In this document: in pieces, positions 30,301 to 38,639 of the stretch
Layout: each line of letters starts with the position of its first letter
Numbering within the stretch: position 1 is the first letter of the stretch
Origin: Blastobasis lacticolella
Lineage: Eukaryota; Arthropoda; Insecta; Lepidoptera; Blastobasidae
Direction of reading: 5' to 3'
Length of the DNA: 64,000 nt
Assembly: GCA_905147135.1 (NCBI GenBank)
Contig: LR990045.1
Location: forward strand, 17,460,173-17,524,172
Notes under the pieces: generated by a model
What the model was told of the DNA's origin: nothing
Seen by the model: only the letters and a program-made list of their open reading frames with translations
Database searches by the model: none
Program-made: the position numbers and the translations under genes

Positions 30301-33300
30301 CATTGTTGTGTTCCGGTTTGAAGGATAAGGTAACCAGCGCAATTACAGGCATGAATGAGGCAGATTCGAGGCATTTCATCTCAGTCCCCACAGTGACAAC
30401 GCACCTGCGGTTCTCCATTTCTGTTGCCTGATGCCTCCAACCTAACTGCACGAATCGTAGATGTTACGGGTGATAGATACCATCAGGTAGGCTGTCTGTT
30501 CGTACCTATATAATAAAAATTCAGTTGTGCAACAAGAAAATATCTTCTACAGAATCAATAAATAACTTGAAAACATCTGAACCACATATTGAAAAAAAAA
30601 TCGCAAATGTGTGCATTGATTTTTTGGGTGTTGAAATGACGGGTAATAACCGAGATTTAAAAGATTAGGGAATAATATCACATAATACTATGCGGTAGTT
30701 TTGTCATTTGGAGTATGACAGCCAAACTATCTTAATGATAACCACAACCGCTATCTTAGTATAATCGATCACCCCATAAATTCAGATAACGGGCACGCCT
30801 GTATCTATCTGTATTCAGAAAGCTTATCACAAAGCTGTAAATCAGAAGTAGGCAACTAACTTTTTGGGTCGGAATAAAGTACAAACAAAAATTCTCTGTT
30901 TGTACTTAAACTTATCATAAAAAGGCTAATCTACGAGACCTCAAAATATTACGTTTAGGTTTCTTTGTTCATCAAAGTTTTACCCGGAAGTCATGAAAGA
31001 TTGACAGATAACATAGATAATATGATATTAAGAGTATATTTTTATGCTGTAATAAAGTTAAAATAAATATTTAATAAATAAATATTCGCATTGGGGTATC
31101 TAGGGCTATTTTCCAGGGGGGGCCTGGCCCCTGAAGTGGCCGATGAAGCCGAGTCAATCGCCAATGTACAGCCAGTGAGCACCTCATCCTGGGGTGGGCA
31201 CCAGACCATTCTGGGGTGGGCACGGCCCACCCGGCCCCCCCTTCCTACGCCTATGAATATTCGTGGACAAATTCACACAGCGCCATCTAGCCCCAAACTA
31301 AGCAAATCTTGTACTAATGTACATAACTCGGAAAAGAGTCATTGGTACATGGCCGCATGGGATTCGAACGCGGTAACTCTCTTACGAGTCGGATACCGTA
31401 AGCACTCGGCCACCGAAGCTATGTTATCTCATTTTCTCATAAACTTTGAAATGTTTTGGTTGGTGGGATTAAATAATAATAATAATAATAATAATAATAT
31501 TTAAATACAAATTCACACAGCGCCATCTAGCCCCAAACTAAGCAAAGCTTCTGCTATGGGTGCTAGATAACTGATATACTTCTTAAATACATACTTATTA
31601 TACATAGGACACCCAGAACCGTAACAGAAATTAAAATTCATTATTTCAATTTCTGCCCGGCCGGGAATCGAACCCGGGACTTCTTGCGTGGCAGACGATG
31701 TTGACCATTGAACCACTCAGGTCGTCAGTTATTTAAAAATCTAAGTAAATTATTCATCACCATCATCAATTCAGACAAAGGCAGTCCACAGCTGGGCATA
31801 GGCCTCCTCCCAACCCTTCCACGCCAATCGGCTCTGTGTCTCTTGCACCCATCCGCTTCCCACGAACTTTGCAAACTCGTACGTTAATTTCGCGGAATAC
31901 CGATCTAAGTATCGATGCGATTATCCGTGGTCGAAGACAATCTCGTCGGTCATCTTTCACTTCAGTTTTGCGATTCTGGGACATATGTCAGTAACTTTAG
32001 TTCCGCTACGGATTTATCTTCATTTTTGATCTCATCATGTATAGAAATTCCTCATTGAGCTTCCTACTGACACCCTTAGTCAAGCACCACGTCTCGGTTT
32101 TGGACGAAAAGTTCTTCCGCGGATTCCCGAACGCTGCTCAGCCGTTGGATTGGATCACTCGATTAACCTCTTTCTAACTGGAAATGGTGTCCCTGGTTGA
32201 CATATTCGTCAACAACTTCGAGAATCCAACAAGAGCCTCCAACCGTAATTGTAACAGGTGCTTAGTCTTGTCCATGTACATTTAAGTCCCACCAGTTGGT
32301 AGACTCTGCAGAGGTCTTCAAGCATTGTGCCTAGTTCCTGCAGGGATTCTGCCATGACTACGAGATCGAAGGTGAAAAAGATATTCGAGATCATGATACT
32401 GGATCCCTTTCAGCCCGAGTAGCTTCAACAAGTATTCCAAGGCGGTAAAGTGGTAAAGTGTTACCGATATAGTCAATGGCACCTCCGGAAAGACTGAAAC
32501 GCGACCCAGGTTTAAAGCGAATCGGAGGCTTTCTCATGGTACATTATCTATAATAATAGTGGGAGAATATACCAGGTTCTGTATAACCTGCCGTAGCGCG
32601 TATCAATAATCTTATGGTCAAAAAACCTTTTCGTAAATCGTCTTGTCATGTGGGCGTCATGAGTTGCTAGTCGATTCGTGATTACTCTTAAAAACAACTG
32701 AGAGATGGATGTGGCTCTTCAGTTCTCAGTCTGTAGTTCTTCAGTAACGTAATATATTGGTTCGCCGTTATTCTATTTGGTAAGCAAGGAACGGTTCCCA
32801 GTTGAATCATTATTGATGCTAAGACTATAGAAAACTAGCAGAATTCGGATGTCTCTCGAGCGTAAGCAGTCTTTCAAATACTAATATGGCAAATCAAACA
32901 GCATTTTTTTTATGTGGACCGTTTGCACTGCATGCGTAAAAATTATCATAATTGTCGTTATATATACATTGACTGCACTAGTTGGAACATTGCCATAAGA
33001 AATTTTGGTGATTTATTATTACCTGCACTTAGCTCTTGCTTATGTGGCTAGCAAAGACCTTCCCCAAGTAAACTATGAGAACAATACTCAAGAAGTTTGT
33101 CCGCTACAATTAAAAGATCAAAAATTTCGAATTTCGTGAGCATATCATTAAGCAAGGACACAGATACTAGGCTAATCAGCTAAATTAGAACCGCGATGAC
33201 AGAGGTGAAATCAATTGACAATAAAGTAATAATTGTAGGTGAGAAGGTTAATTGGAATAATAGTGATTTTAAGACTCCCAATCCCTACAACATCAAGGTG

Positions 33301-34251
33301 TGGTATGAATTTTGAGATTGCTCATCAAATTATAAATGAAGGTCCATAATTTTCTCTAAGCAGTATGTAAGAGGCACACTTTCCCTAACCATTTTTTTAT
33401 TTTAAAGTAATGAGTCAATGAGTCAAGGGGTAGAGTGATTTAAAATGTAATGATCTTTCTAAAAAAGTTAGTCAATCTATTATATACTGAATGTAAGTGC
33501 GAGCATGACTTCAAAACGGCTCCACCTATTTGACTAATCTATACATAGTATAAATTAAAGTCTCTTGCCGTATCTATCTGTCTGTATGTATTTCCAATAA
33601 CTCCTCCAATACCATGTAACAAATTTTGATGTGGTTTTCACTAATATTTAGAGAATTTGTTGGAAGGTTTAATGCATATTATAATACAGTAACCCAGAGA
33701 AACCCCGTGCGAACCCAGGGCGGGTAGATAGTTATGACTAAAGTATAAAATAAAAAAGTAGGTAGGGGTAAGGTAGGGTAGGTAGGGGTAGAGTAGAGGC
33801 AGGTAGGTGTAATGTAGAGGTAGAGTAGGACACCACATTAAAGAACTTGCGCCAGGTGACCTAGTAAAAATATATTAAACTAACCATTCATATAATTATA
33901 CAGATACAGTAATTCCTAAATTTTACAGAGCTTTTACAAAGGGACAATAAATTTGTAAAAGAGAATTAGATGTCACATCTTCAGTTCAGTTTAGTAAATT
34001 TGAATTCTAAGTATTCTTTTTCTCTACAAAATTATCATCCACTTACCGGCTAAGGTGAATCGGTCCATGTAATTGATGAGGTTGACAAAGCATAGTACTC
34101 CAATAGTCATGAATTCGACGCATGACACATCCCTCAGACTGTCAGATCTTCGTCCCTGCTTTTCTTGCAGTAAGGCTGTTGCAGACTCATTATCACCATT
34201 CACCACCAACTGCTGATTGGAAGTATTTGGTGTGATGCTGCTGGGATCCAT
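332..34251 (-). CDS. spin: Spinster-like MFS lysosomal transporter, nine coding exons
   Basis: Coding exons 5' to 3' on the minus strand: 34251-34047, 11715-11519, 10789-10638, 6884-6684, 5664-5533, then either 3631-3370 or 2945-2684, 1688-1590, 1501-1312, 396-332. All junctions are GT-AG and phase-consistent, and the sum is 1503 nt (500 aa plus stop). SPNS-family marks: NYMDRFT in TM1 (D63-R64); the MFS loop motif [10 protein letters not shown] (about 104-113); [14 protein letters not shown] in TM4 (R143, E150); RRSTAEAFQ near 390. About 12 membrane segments are expected. The ATG at 34251 is used because the frame upstream offers only a TTG. The last exon gives a short polar tail ending NASRE. 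Family knowledge: SPNS1/spinster acts in late endosomes and lysosomes and exports lysophospholipids. Intron 1 is about 22 kb. The 3' end of the transcript probably lies left of the window. Identity is very secure; the tiny last exon is the least certain part. Confidence 0.95.
397..1311. other. spinster intron 8, no feature seen
   Basis: AT-rich intron between the short terminal exon and exon 8. It contains a GTCACGTG E-box-like site near 1126 but no coding or repeat structure I can support. Confidence 0.5.
1689..2683. other. spinster intron between exons 6a and 7
   Basis: About 1 kb, mostly AT-rich. Two short stretches carrying a 'gcgccatct'/'agatggcgc' motif near 2170 and 2265 resemble tails common in lepidopteran repeats. 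Nothing else is supported. Confidence 0.4.
2684..2945 (-). CDS. spin: spinster alternative exon 6 (downstream copy, 6a)
   Basis: Second version of the same protein segment: starts [10 protein letters not shown], ends AIVADMSL, 262 nt, with the same entry and exit phase as 3370-3631. The donor CTG|GTAAGA is strong. The acceptor TACGCTAG has no pyrimidine tract in front of it, and an in-frame TAA lies a few codons upstream, so the exon cannot extend much further. The segment [14 protein letters not shown] is closer to the usual family sequence than the other copy ([13 protein letters not shown]), so this may be the default form; that is inference. Using both copies, or neither, shifts the frame. 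Confidence 0.88.
3370..3631 (-). CDS. spin: spinster alternative exon 6 (upstream copy, 6b)
   Basis: This 262-nt exon begins in [10 protein letters not shown] and ends in SIVADIIL, covering residues 297-383 of the transporter (membrane segments of the C-terminal half). The acceptor is CACACAG and the donor is CTG|GTGAGC. It takes one base to finish the codon opened by exon 5 and ends in phase 0, exactly like the copy at 2684-2945. By my hand alignment the two copies share about 37 of 87 residues. They are therefore an old duplication within the gene, and neither contains a stop. It is markedly GC-rich compared with the surrounding intron. Confidence 0.9.
3632..5532. other. spinster intron between exons 5 and 6b
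   Basis: 1.9 kb of AT-rich intron. I looked for a third copy of exon 6 (FGLV...IVAD pattern) and saw none. No recognisable repeats. Confidence 0.45.
6514..6558. repeat. Perfect short hairpin in spinster intron 4
   Basis: Two 21-base arms (starting CCTCCAACATTAGATACATC) are exact reverse complements around a 3-base GAA loop. A second small palindrome, GTATAAC...GTTATAC, follows directly at 6558-6577. The structure ends about 100 bp downstream of the exon 4 donor. The loop is too short for a standard miRNA precursor. Confidence 0.85.
7874..8713. mobile_element. Non-autonomous DNA element with long terminal inverted repeats
   Basis: Both ends begin TAGTGTATATGTCGCAGCCA when read inward. They stay similar for roughly 90-120 bp, including CGCCGGCATTCAATTGAATG, which is itself partly palindromic. 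The inside is AT-rich and non-coding. I could not define a clear target-site duplication. It lies in the spinster intron between exons 3 and 4. Confidence 0.85.
8714..10571. other. Intron DNA without recognised feature
   Basis: AT-rich. Short ORFs on both strands near 8915-9196 and 9885-10109 show no family resemblance, and those near 9.9-10.1 kb overlap antisense to each other. No repeat boundaries could be drawn. Confidence 0.4.
10572..10610 (-). mobile_element. Truncated retroelement fragment abutting spinster exon 3
   Basis: On the minus strand this reads GTATGGTGTCCGGCAGAGTA, the same start as the longer copies at 28000 and 43720. It begins about 28 bp past the exon 3 donor, so any retention of intron 3 would read into it. 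Confidence 0.55.
10943..11078. repeat. Foldback (inverted-repeat) element in spinster intron 2
   Basis: The left arm GGTTCAGAAAGCAGCACATC and the reverse complement of the right end, GGTTCAGAAGGCAGCACCTC, match closely over about 50 bp around a short spacer. A related half-copy appears near 48285-48328. Confidence 0.75.
11790..11903. repeat. Foldback element next to spinster exon 2 acceptor
   Basis: Arms GGTGCCCTCCTAATTGCCAA and (reverse complement) GGCGCTGTCCTGATTGGCAA match imperfectly, both continuing CGGTCGTGCGAC. It sits about 75 bp upstream, in transcription terms, of the exon 2 acceptor at 11716-11717. Confidence 0.75.
11904..14206. other. spinster intron 1, proximal part
   Basis: AT-rich intron. 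A piece near 13060-13250 resembles the 3' UTR of lepidopteran non-LTR elements ('AAAGCGACTTTGTTTTATAC'). A small inverted repeat (GCCGGAGATTG / CAGTCTCCGGC) lies at about 13808-13853. No coding signal. Confidence 0.4.
14207..14590 (+). mobile_element. tRNA-derived SINE (family A), full copy
   Basis: Head CACCAACCAAAACATTTC, then a tRNA-like region with box A (GGCCGAGTGC) and box B (GGTTCGAATCCC), then a body with AACATCGTGATGAAACCTG and a tail ending near ACCGGGACATTAACACC. Other copies: 31311-31467 (-), 36150-36300 (-), 40618-40715 (+), 43990-44280 (-), 46629-46960 (-), 47690-47920 (+). The tRNA part would not fold as a functional tRNA because it runs straight into the SINE body. Confidence 0.85.
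15280..15425 (-). mobile_element. Degraded retroelement fragment
   Basis: On the minus strand it begins GTGTGGTGACCGGCAGAGTA and contains a CAGCAGCC...TTTTC segment matching the family seen at 43720-43975 and 28000-28235, but with internal divergence. Confidence 0.5.
16195..16490 (-). promoter_or_regulatory. GC-rich island with TATA box; possible alternative spinster promoter
   Basis: An abrupt CpG-rich block (about 16195-16465) stands out from AT-rich intron. On the minus strand a TATAAATA box lies at its right edge (about 16473-16480), so a start site about 30 bp downstream would make the GC-rich block the first part of a transcript in the same direction as spinster. The block has open frames on both strands but no family resemblance, so a non-coding 5' exon is more likely than a protein. 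This is inference from composition and motif only. Confidence 0.35.
16951..17008. repeat. Long near-perfect hairpin
   Basis: 27-base arms (core AAATAAAAATCAGCCATATA) around a 4-base loop with a single mismatch. It could be a collapsed MITE or a templated inverted duplication. It directly precedes the LINE fragment at 17060. Confidence 0.85.
17060..17391 (-). pseudogene. Frameshifted C-terminus of a non-LTR retrotransposon ORF2
   Basis: The minus-strand frame contains [18 protein letters not shown] and [10 protein letters not shown], the C-terminal segment widely found in lepidopteran non-LTR elements. The preceding part ([15 protein letters not shown]) is in another frame, the shift falling in runs of A. 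It is a decayed copy and not expressed as intact protein. Confidence 0.7.
17900..17990 (+). mobile_element. LINE tail fragment
   Basis: Sequence around AGGAAAGCGGGCTCTGACAG, followed by a GATGACGACGGTGATGAC run, resembles the 3' end of lepidopteran LINEs. A similar tail occurs at 39660-39845. Confidence 0.5.
17991..21700. other. spinster intron 1, middle part
   Basis: Largely featureless AT-rich DNA. Two diverged copies of a roughly 48-bp unit containing CCCCCTTCGGTGGCC / CCCCACTCGGTGGTC lie at about 18380-18465. A short GC-rich block (20935-21080) holds a CACGTG E-box at 20942. No coding signal is supported. Confidence 0.4.
21706..21834 (+). pseudogene. Exon-like fragment of a cysteine-rich arthropod repeat protein
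   Basis: The frame begins [20 protein letters not shown], continues to TTRSIKK and ends at a consensus GTAAGT donor. The pattern CCxxNPxTFCYICG is familiar from uncharacterised multi-copy proteins in arthropod genomes, often linked to mobile elements. It lies antisense in spinster intron 1. No downstream partner exon was found, so it is probably a fragment. Confidence 0.45.
21835..25928. other. spinster intron 1, continued
   Basis: AT-rich with isolated GC-rich patches near 22250-22420, 22840-22945 and 24280-24320. Short ORFs overlap these patches on both strands and match nothing I recognise. At 25730-25910 a loosely repeated motif (GGCAATATTGCAG, GCCATATTGCCCAGCC) suggests a degenerate local repeat. 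Confidence 0.35.
25929..26470. mobile_element. Non-autonomous hAT-like element with perfect 8-bp duplication
   Basis: Ends read CAGTGTTGTCAACTC (left) and CAGTGTTGCCAACTT (right, reverse complement). The flanks carry identical 8-bp copies ATACCAAT at 25921-25928 and 26471-26478, as expected of hAT insertion. There is no transposase inside the 542 bp, so it was moved in trans. The perfect duplication points to a fairly recent insertion. Confidence 0.9.
26471..27990. other. spinster intron 1, continued
   Basis: No supported feature. A moderately GC-rich patch lies at 26940-27060 and the palindrome TTCCATTTCATATGGAA at about 27612. Confidence 0.4.
28000..28235 (+). mobile_element. Retroelement fragment (VWCPA family)
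   Basis: Starts GTGTGGTGTCCGGCAAAGAG and ends CAGCAGTGGACTCTAATGGG followed by GATGCTGATGATGC. This layout is shared with 43720-43975 and is typical of a lepidopteran non-LTR 3' region. It is diverged internally. Confidence 0.65.
29236..29786. mobile_element. Foldback DNA element with about 110-bp inverted arms
   Basis: Left arm AAACTTATCTGACACAATGG and the reverse complement of the right end AAACTTATCTGACCCGGTGG remain alignable through AACAGCGACGCTGTCAC. Each arm also carries an inverted copy of its own tip (GTCTGACAAGTTT in the left arm), so the structure is nested. No ORF inside. Confidence 0.8.
30360..30515 (+). mobile_element. LINE-like tail fragment
   Basis: Contains GGTGATAGATACCATCAGGT followed by a GTCTGTTCGTACCTAT end, a tail widespread in Lepidoptera. 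Shorter reverse-orientation pieces appear at 11160-11195 and 58300-58345. Confidence 0.5.
31269..31467 (-). mobile_element. Mosaic SINE: family A head with family B tail
   Basis: Read on the minus strand it has the family A head and tRNA region (as at 14207) as far as GTACATTAGT. It then switches to GCTTAGTTTGGGGCTAGATG...GTGTGAATTT, the tail of the family B SINE. An (AAT)n microsatellite (31472-31499) and a complete family B copy follow directly. Confidence 0.75.
31509..31728 (-). mobile_element. tRNA-derived SINE family B
   Basis: The minus strand starts CTGACGACCTGAGTGGTTCA, has box B GGGTTCGATTCCCGG, and ends with GGGGCTAGATGGCGCTGTG. A second copy lies at 48622-48856 on the plus strand. 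Confidence 0.8.
31753..32520 (-). pseudogene. Decayed LINE reverse-transcriptase and tail
   Basis: The minus-strand frame near 32200-32380 reads [20 protein letters not shown] and VGLKC, the region after the catalytic FADD box of a non-LTR reverse transcriptase. Further along, [19 protein letters not shown] and then ATGATGGTGATGA mark the 3' end. Frames are broken in several places. Confidence 0.7.
32521..33480. other. spinster intron 1, distal part
   Basis: AT-rich; nothing recognisable. Confidence 0.4.
33485..33840 (-). repeat. Helitron-like fragment followed by purine-rich minisatellite
   Basis: 33540-33740 has the 'CTGTCTGTATG' start and CCGTGCGAACCCAGGGCGGG end typical of the short repeat seen at 44747 and 47974. 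It is followed at about 33760-33830 by an irregular GGTAGGGGTA minisatellite, the reverse complement of the motif at 62345-62560. Confidence 0.55.
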
Positions 34252-34873
34252 CGTGCACTCACTGCACACTGTTATATTGATATTGTGCACGTTAAGCAAC
34301 AGTTGGTCCAAATTTTAATACACTTATTGTCCAAATCTTTAAAAGTTATTCTCCAAAATCATGTGATTTCATTACACTTATTAGAATCTAAAAGTTCATA
34401 ATGTGCTATTTTATTGGGATAGTCTCTGTGGACAGCTATACTTGCATTATTTAAAAATTATTTATATTACGATTTCATCGTCGTCGAATCATATAAGAAA
34501 TAATTTTGAAATTGAGATGACACAACGAAATTATACAGACAACCAGCCGCGGCGCCGTAAGTGACGTGAAGGAAGACGACAGCCGTGAATGAATAAAGAA
34601 TGAATTGATATGACTTGAATGAATTTGAATGAACATGAAAGAACGATGGAGTGAATGGAATGGAACCACGGACAAAATTATCGCCATTGACATACTAGGA
34701 AAATCACAATTCGAGGAACAGTTTCAAGTTTCAACCAACGATGATTATTACTATTCTCAACTCAAAACTGTAAACTCATGGACTTATCATATCCTATTAA
34801 CATAGATCAAGTACTCTAGAGTTTATAATCTCTTTGATTTCAGTCGTTCATTTATGTCAACTGTTGTCATCGT
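34252..34873 (-). promoter_or_regulatory. Probable spinster 5' UTR and promoter region
   Basis: Lies upstream of the spinster ATG. A GC-richer spot near 34545-34575 holds a TGACGT CRE-like core. Irregular GAATGAA/TGAATGAAT repeats lie at 34585-34655. No TATA box could be assigned and the start site is unknown. Confidence 0.35.
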
Positions 34874-35501
34874 CAGTGTTGCCCATTTAGCATTTGATAT
34901 GCTAAATTTGGCAGATTTTCTTTCTATTTAGCATATTGTGTTGTCATTTAGCATATTTTTTTAGCATATTAAATTAAAGTGAAATTTAAAAAAAAATGAA
35001 ATGAACGACGACTTTAGTTTAATATGAACACGAAACGAAAAATCTTTTATGTTTTGGGACTTCTAGGGGATACCCCATTAAGCAAATCGTTTTGGCAGGT
35101 GGATACCATAAGTAGACAAACAAAATTACTTCTCTCCCTCTTCTCTGTAGGAATGAGGGAAAAGGAATAACTTTAATTAAATCGTTACCTACTAAATTTA
35201 AAATAAATAAAGTTGGGTGGAAAAAGTGCGATCTTACAAGGTGACAAGATTAGTATTTTTTGTTAAAATATATTCGTAATTTGTTATAAAGTTGATTTGT
35301 AAACTTTATTTTATACCTCAATATTATTAAATATACAGTTAGTCTGTATATTTTATAATAACTGTAAATTAATGTAAAATTTTAATATTTTACATTAATT
35401 TGGCATTTTATTTTAGCACTTTATTTAAAAAATTAGCGTATTTTTGGCATTTTCTTAACAGCAGTTAAGCACATTTCGTGTTAGCCTAGTTGGCAACACT
35501 G
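34874..35501. mobile_element. Non-autonomous hAT-like element between spinster and boca
   Basis: Ends CAGTGTTGCCCATTTAGC (left) and CAGTGTTGCCAACTAGGC (right, reverse complement). The flanking 8-mers GTCATCGT (34866-34873) and GTCACCGT (35502-35509) match at 7 of 8 positions. The AT-rich inside has repeated TTTAGCATAT words and no transposase. The terminal inverted repeats resemble those of the element at 25929 but the interiors do not. Confidence 0.85.
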
Positions 35502-35633
35502 GTCACCGTTGTCACGTCAAGCGAAGGGAGCGCCTATAAAGCGGGTGGATGGAAACTGCTTTCTATTGAAGCAAAATATTGAATTATATTCGTAAACTTT
35601 TATATCCTCTTTGATTTAGTTTACATTCCAAAC

Positions 35634-36552
35634 ATGACTAAAATATATGTTTTATGTTTATTATTATGTACATTATACTGTTTGGCCAAGAAATACAGTG
35701 ACGAAGAGAAGCCAGGATGGGCTAAAAAAGATATTCGTGATTTCTCTGAGGCTGACATGGAACGGTACATAATTAACTCTTAACTTGTACAAACCCTGAT
35801 GATAGCTGCTTATTCTATAAACAAGAGATTATTGTTTTAACGTTTTCAGATTATTTGACCAATGGGAGGAAGATGAAGACCCTCTTCCTGATGATGAACT
35901 ACCAGAACACCTGCGAAAACCACCGGCTATAGACCTAACGAAAATGGATATGTCTAATCCTGAGCAAGTTCTACAGGCAACAAAGAAAGGCCAAACATTG
36001 ATGATGTTTGTATCAGTAGCCAACAATCCTTCACGTGCTAGAACAGAGGAATTAACAAAAATATGGCAATCCAGTCTTTGGAGTAACCATATACAAGCTG
36101 AAAGGTATGATTATCCTATATTTTATATGAAATAATAATAATAATCATCATCTTGGTGTCAATATTCCGGTAGTGCTCTCAAGCAAGGACCCGGAGTCTG
36201 TCTTGACTATGATCCAGAACTTAGCCAATTAGGTAATCACATTAAAGCGACTGCCATCTGACTTCTGTAACCCTGTTACCAGGGAAACCTGACCAGATTG
36301 GGTATGGTGTCTATAAAATTTATGATGTTGAATCTCCATATCACTTAAAACTGGCATTTATATTTTTTTATTTTCAGATACCTGGTAGATGATGATAGAG
36401 CAATATTCATGTTCAAAGATGGAGCTCAAGCTTGGACTGCCAAGGAGTTCTTATTAGAACAAGCTGAATTAAAAGATGTCCAACTGGAAAGCCAAACATA
36501 CACTGGAAAGAAAGCTGATGTTAAAAATACAGCAGTCAGGGACGAATTATAA
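35634..36552 (+). CDS. boca: LDL-receptor chaperone boca/MESD, three exons
   Basis: Exons 35634-35764, 35850-36104 and 36378-36552, all GT-AG and in phase, giving 186 aa. Residues 1-19 are a hydrophobic signal peptide (VLCLLLCTLYCLA). Family-defining segments follow: GWAKKDIRDFSEADMERL, GQTLMMFVSV, TEELTKIWQSSLWSNHIQAE and DDRAIFMFKDGAQAW. The protein ends in RDEL, an ER-retention signal. Family knowledge: boca/MESD resides in the ER and helps beta-propeller/EGF modules of LDL-receptor-family proteins (Arrow/LRP6, yolk receptors) fold. The second intron carries a SINE fragment (about 36150-36300). The promoter faces spinster across about 1.4 kb. The poly(A) signal is at 36709. Confidence 0.96.
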
Positions 36553-36708
36553 ATATAAGTGATCTGTTTGTTTTGTGGTTAATAATGCTCATTTCTTTGT
36601 TTTAATTACAGTAAATCTGTGTGAATCTGAAGTGGGAATGTCAACTAATTTAATGGGGAAACAGTCGTCATTATTTTATGAGTTGTAAATATTAATACAA
36701 ATTTTTTA

Positions 36709-36714
36709 AATAAA
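36709..36714 (+). terminator. boca poly(A) signal
   Basis: AATAAA 157 bp after the boca stop. Expected cleavage is about 15-30 bp downstream, overlapping the end of the convergent RPA2 transcript. Confidence 0.7.
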
Positions 36715-36739
36715 ACAAACAGTAAATCAATTTGCCTTA

Positions 36740-36745
36740 TTTATT
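36740..36745 (-). terminator. RPA2 poly(A) signal
   Basis: AATAAA on the minus strand (TTTATT on plus), about 53 bp past the RPA2 stop; a second overlapping copy lies at 36744-36749. Cleavage would fall at or past the boca signal, so the two 3' UTRs overlap or abut. Confidence 0.65.
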
Positions 36746-36797
36746 TATTTCGTAATAATTAGTGGTGAATACATAAGCAGCAGATTAACAGATTTCT

Positions 36798-38576
36798 TCA
36801 AAAAGCATCAGTAGCTCTGAAATGTTCTTCATCTATAGTTGAGTAAATATGACCTTCTCCACACATCCATTCCAAAATATTTCTGCAAAACAGGAATACA
36901 TGTATATCAAGTCAATTGCAGGTTATTGTACAAGTTTATCATTTCAGATGAAAGGCATGACACATGACCTTTTCTTGATAAAAAAAGTAAACAGTAGATA
37001 ATGTTCACAAAAAACATTTTATTTAAATATATTTTTAGGCCACTGCCAAATAGGTACTTACTCAAACTCCATTTGAGGCATATGATCTTTCAGTGTTGCA
37101 TACATATCTTGTTTGCTGATGCCCTGTTCCATAGTAGAGGCACGGATAAGATTGAACACCATCATTTGCCTAGGATTCAGGCCATTCACAGATCCAGTGT
37201 CATTGGAATTAACCATACTGTTAGCAGGGAGACCACTATTAAATGGAGTATTATTGTTGGTCACTTTTTCCTGGGAACAAAATTAATTTATCAGTGTATT
37301 TGTGTTTCAAAAACTAAATATTTGACCTTAAACGGTGATTAACATCTATAACCAACAGTAGAATAGATGGAGCTAATAATAATAATATATACATATGTGT
37401 ATATTGCCTATTACTTTTACCAAAACAGCTGGTCAATTTGTTTGTGCTAATTTAAAATTAAGAAATATTTCACTACATTATAATACAAAGTCCTACTCTG
37501 CATCTGTCTGTTCGCGATAAACTCAAAAACTACTGAGCAAATTTTCTTGCAGTCTTCACCAATAGATGGAGTGATTCAAAAGGAAGGTTAATAGAGTAGG
37601 ACAACATGAAGTTGTGGCCGAGCAGATAGTATATACTATGACATTATGTAAAGTAACAAGGAAAGATGAACCCAAAATTAAACTTTATTAAGTATGCAGT
37701 GTACTTTGGTCCTGGTATTTCACGCTGTAAGTAGTGAAAGGTGAGAAAATATTATTCAGTCCAGTTAAGGCACAGGAAAGCATGATTAAAATTTGTAGTA
37801 CAAAATCACTCACTTTTTTGGATTCCGCTTCCATCTTCACTTTGTTATTAATGCATTGTAAATAATGGAATGTTATAGCATTAACATCTGTTACTGGCAT
37901 AATTTTGAATGCCATGAGAACCTTTTTGCCTTTGTTGGTTTTTATATTACCATAAACTTGAATATAATCATTTACATGAACTTTAGGAGATGATTTGTCC
38001 TGTAATAATTAAAAAATTATAAAACAATAGCCTTTACCACAAATTCTGTAAAAATTACATTATTAGTAAATCAATATGTTACATCTTCATCCATTTGATC
38101 TTGATCCAGCCACAATACTGCCCTCATTCTGCCAGTGATGTCTTGTATGGTATATGTTATCTTGCTGCTTTGCATTCTTATATTCCTAATCCTTGCCACA
38201 ATTGACACAATATTAATATCAGTTCCCCATATTTTCACTCCATCATCTCCTGAGTGAATTGCTTGTCTTATAACAATTGGCGCTGTCCTTGAGGACCTCC
38301 GAGCCTGAAAACATGTACAGACATGTTTGTATCTACTAATGAAACATTATAGGTGTAGGTATAGTAAAGTAGAGACACCAGGTAATGCTTACTGCCTTTT
38401 GTTGTTGATTTGGAGTAGCAGCATTACCGAACTGACTTGGAGAGTTGAAGAAGCCTCCACCAACAGCAGATTGATCTGTAATCGAAAGAGTATTGTAGAG
38501 TATCGTGATTTCATCAAAGGTACAAAAACTGATAACTAAAAAACTAAACTAAAAAAGCATTCTCACCATTCCACAT
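36798..38576 (-). CDS. RPA2: Replication protein A 32-kDa subunit, six exons
   Basis: Exons 38576-38567, 38475-38393, 38304-38083, 37999-37814, 37270-37062 and 36882-36798; 795 nt, 264 aa, all phases fit. Residues 1-31 are the flexible Ser/Gln/Gly N-terminus (starts MWNDQSAVGGG), the region phosphorylated in other species. About 40-165 is the OB fold (PIVIRQAIHS, ITYTIQDITGRMRAVLW, YIQVYGNI, VLMAFKIMPV). About 200-264 is the winged helix, ending GEGHIYSTIDEEHFRATDAF, very close to the vertebrate C-terminus. Family knowledge: it is part of the RPA trimer that coats single-stranded DNA in replication and repair. The first coding exon is only 10 nt. A short Helitron-like repeat (37468-37600) sits in intron 4. 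Confidence 0.96.
37468..37600 (+). mobile_element. Short Helitron-like repeat in RPA2 intron
   Basis: Starts CACTACATTATAATACAAAG with GCATCTGTCTGTTCGCGATA. The same family is at 44747-44944 and 47974-48128, where copies begin CACTACATATTATAAAACAA and the 44.7-kb copy ends GGGGCGGGTCGCTAGT. Confidence 0.65.
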
Positions 38577-38639
38577 TTTATATTTTTGTAACTAAACACA
38601 AATTACGAATAATAATAGAGGGAAATGGATTATAGATCC

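Noticed and set aside
31640..31728. Second tRNA-like sequence with a perfect GGTTCGATTCC box
   Set aside because: Continues into a SINE body and tail shared with 48622-48856.
34252..34311. N-terminal extension of spinster reading DQLLLNVHNI
   Set aside because: Would need a TTG start; the first ATG in frame is at 34251.
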